This document shows positions 6,756 to 7,131 of a stretch of DNA of 7,131 nucleotides, piece after piece. The notes beneath the pieces were generated by a model. That model was given only the letters and a program-made list of their open reading frames with translations, ran no database searches and was not told the DNA's origin. The DNA is from JBFGWM01 sp041588495 (GTDB taxonomy: Bacteria > Pseudomonadota > Gammaproteobacteria > Pseudomonadales > JBFGWM01). The stretch is taken from NCBI GenBank assembly GCA_041588495.1, contig JBFGWM010000147.1:1-7131 (forward strand). The letters run 5' to 3'. How positions within the stretch are numbered: the stretch's first letter is position 1; each line of letters opens with the position of its first letter. A program made the position numbers and the translations under genes.

Positions 6756-7131
6756 TTATTCGTCGAGGAACTTTTCCGCGTCGAGTGCGGCCATGCAGCC
6801 GAAGCCGGCGGACGTCACCGCCTGCCGGTAGACCTGGTCGGCGACGTCGCCGGCGGCGAACACGCCGGGCACGCTGGTGGCCGTGGCGTTGCCCTCGAGG
6901 CCGCTGCGAATCTGGATGTAGCCGTTGCGCATGTCCAGCTGGCCCTCGAAGATCTGCGTGTTGGGCTGGTGACCGATCGCGATGAACACGCCCTTGACCG
7001 CGATATCCGTGTGGGAATCGTCGCGCATGCTGGCCAGGCGCGCGCCGGTCACCCCGGTCTCGTCACCGAGGATCTCGCCCAGGGTGTGGTCCCACACGAC
7101 CTCCACGTTGCCATTCTCGACGCGGTCGAAC
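6756..7131 (-). CDS. trxB: Thioredoxin reductase (partial, C-terminal 124 residues)
   Basis: FAD-dependent NADPH:thioredoxin oxidoreductase that keeps cytosolic thioredoxin reduced. Only the C-terminal part is in the window. The frame continues past base 7131 (reading F-D-R-V-E-N-G-N), so the apparent GTG start at 7104-7106 is internal. Seen: GVFIAIGHQPNTQIFEGQLD at the end of the NADPH-binding domain, ENGYI-like NGYIQIRSG, then the FAD-domain signature GVFAAGDVADQVYRQAVTSA and GCMAALDAEKFLDE at the C-terminus. These match E. coli TrxB closely. The redox-active Cys-Ala-Thr-Cys and the N-terminal FAD dinucleotide fold lie outside the window and cannot be checked. It is first in the minus-strand run trxB-aat-bpt-infA. 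Confidence 0.97.
   Translation of the reverse strand, partial: FDRVENGNVEVVWDHTLGEILGDETGVTGARLASMRDDSHTDIAVKGVFIAIGHQPNTQIFEGQLDMRNGYIQIRSGLEGNATATSVPGVFAAGDVADQVYRQAVTSAGFGCMAALDAEKFLDE

Overview
The window reads as a chromosomal core region of a high-GC gammaproteobacterium. The proteins match the gammaproteobacterial versions of their families closely. The gene order (rluE / icd / cspD / clpS-clpA / infA / bpt / aat / trxB) is, from memory, almost the same as in Pseudomonas. It also overlaps the cspD-clpS-clpA-infA-aat-trxB block of E. coli, without the serW tRNA and cydCD found there. High GC and the mix of features would suit a Pseudomonas relative or a purple-sulfur-type lineage, but I cannot place the genus. 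I see no mobile element, CRISPR array, tRNA or rRNA.

Layout. Bases 1-186 (minus) hold the N-terminal part of an RluE-type 23S rRNA pseudouridine synthase, apparently started at a CTG codon. Bases 317-1576 (plus) encode NADP-dependent isocitrate dehydrogenase (icd), divergent from rluE. Bases 1587-1889 (minus) encode a CspD-like cold-shock-domain protein with a long acidic tail, convergent with icd. After a 297-bp divergent promoter region come clpS (2187-2549) and clpA (2570-4846) on the plus strand. A minus-strand set then converges on clpA: infA (4854-5072), bpt (5206-5955), aat (6006-6734) and the C-terminal part of trxB (6756-7131, cut by the window end).

How the genes work together. Four of the nine genes form a bacterial N-degron (N-end rule) pathway. 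Aat adds Leu or Phe to proteins with N-terminal Lys or Arg. Bpt adds Leu to proteins with N-terminal Asp or Glu. ClpS recognises the resulting N-terminal hydrophobic residue and hands the substrate to ClpA, which unfolds it for ClpP (not in the window). The others are housekeeping genes: citric acid cycle (icd), translation initiation (infA), ribosome modification (rluE), redox (trxB) and a stationary-phase-type nucleic-acid-binding protein (cspD).

I did not find a new system. The points worth a second look are small: a CTG start fixed by an adjacent in-frame stop and a strong Shine-Dalgarno sequence, overlapping divergent -35 elements between cspD and clpS, the acidic CspD tail, a GC dip over clpS, and very tight convergent gene ends without recognisable terminators.
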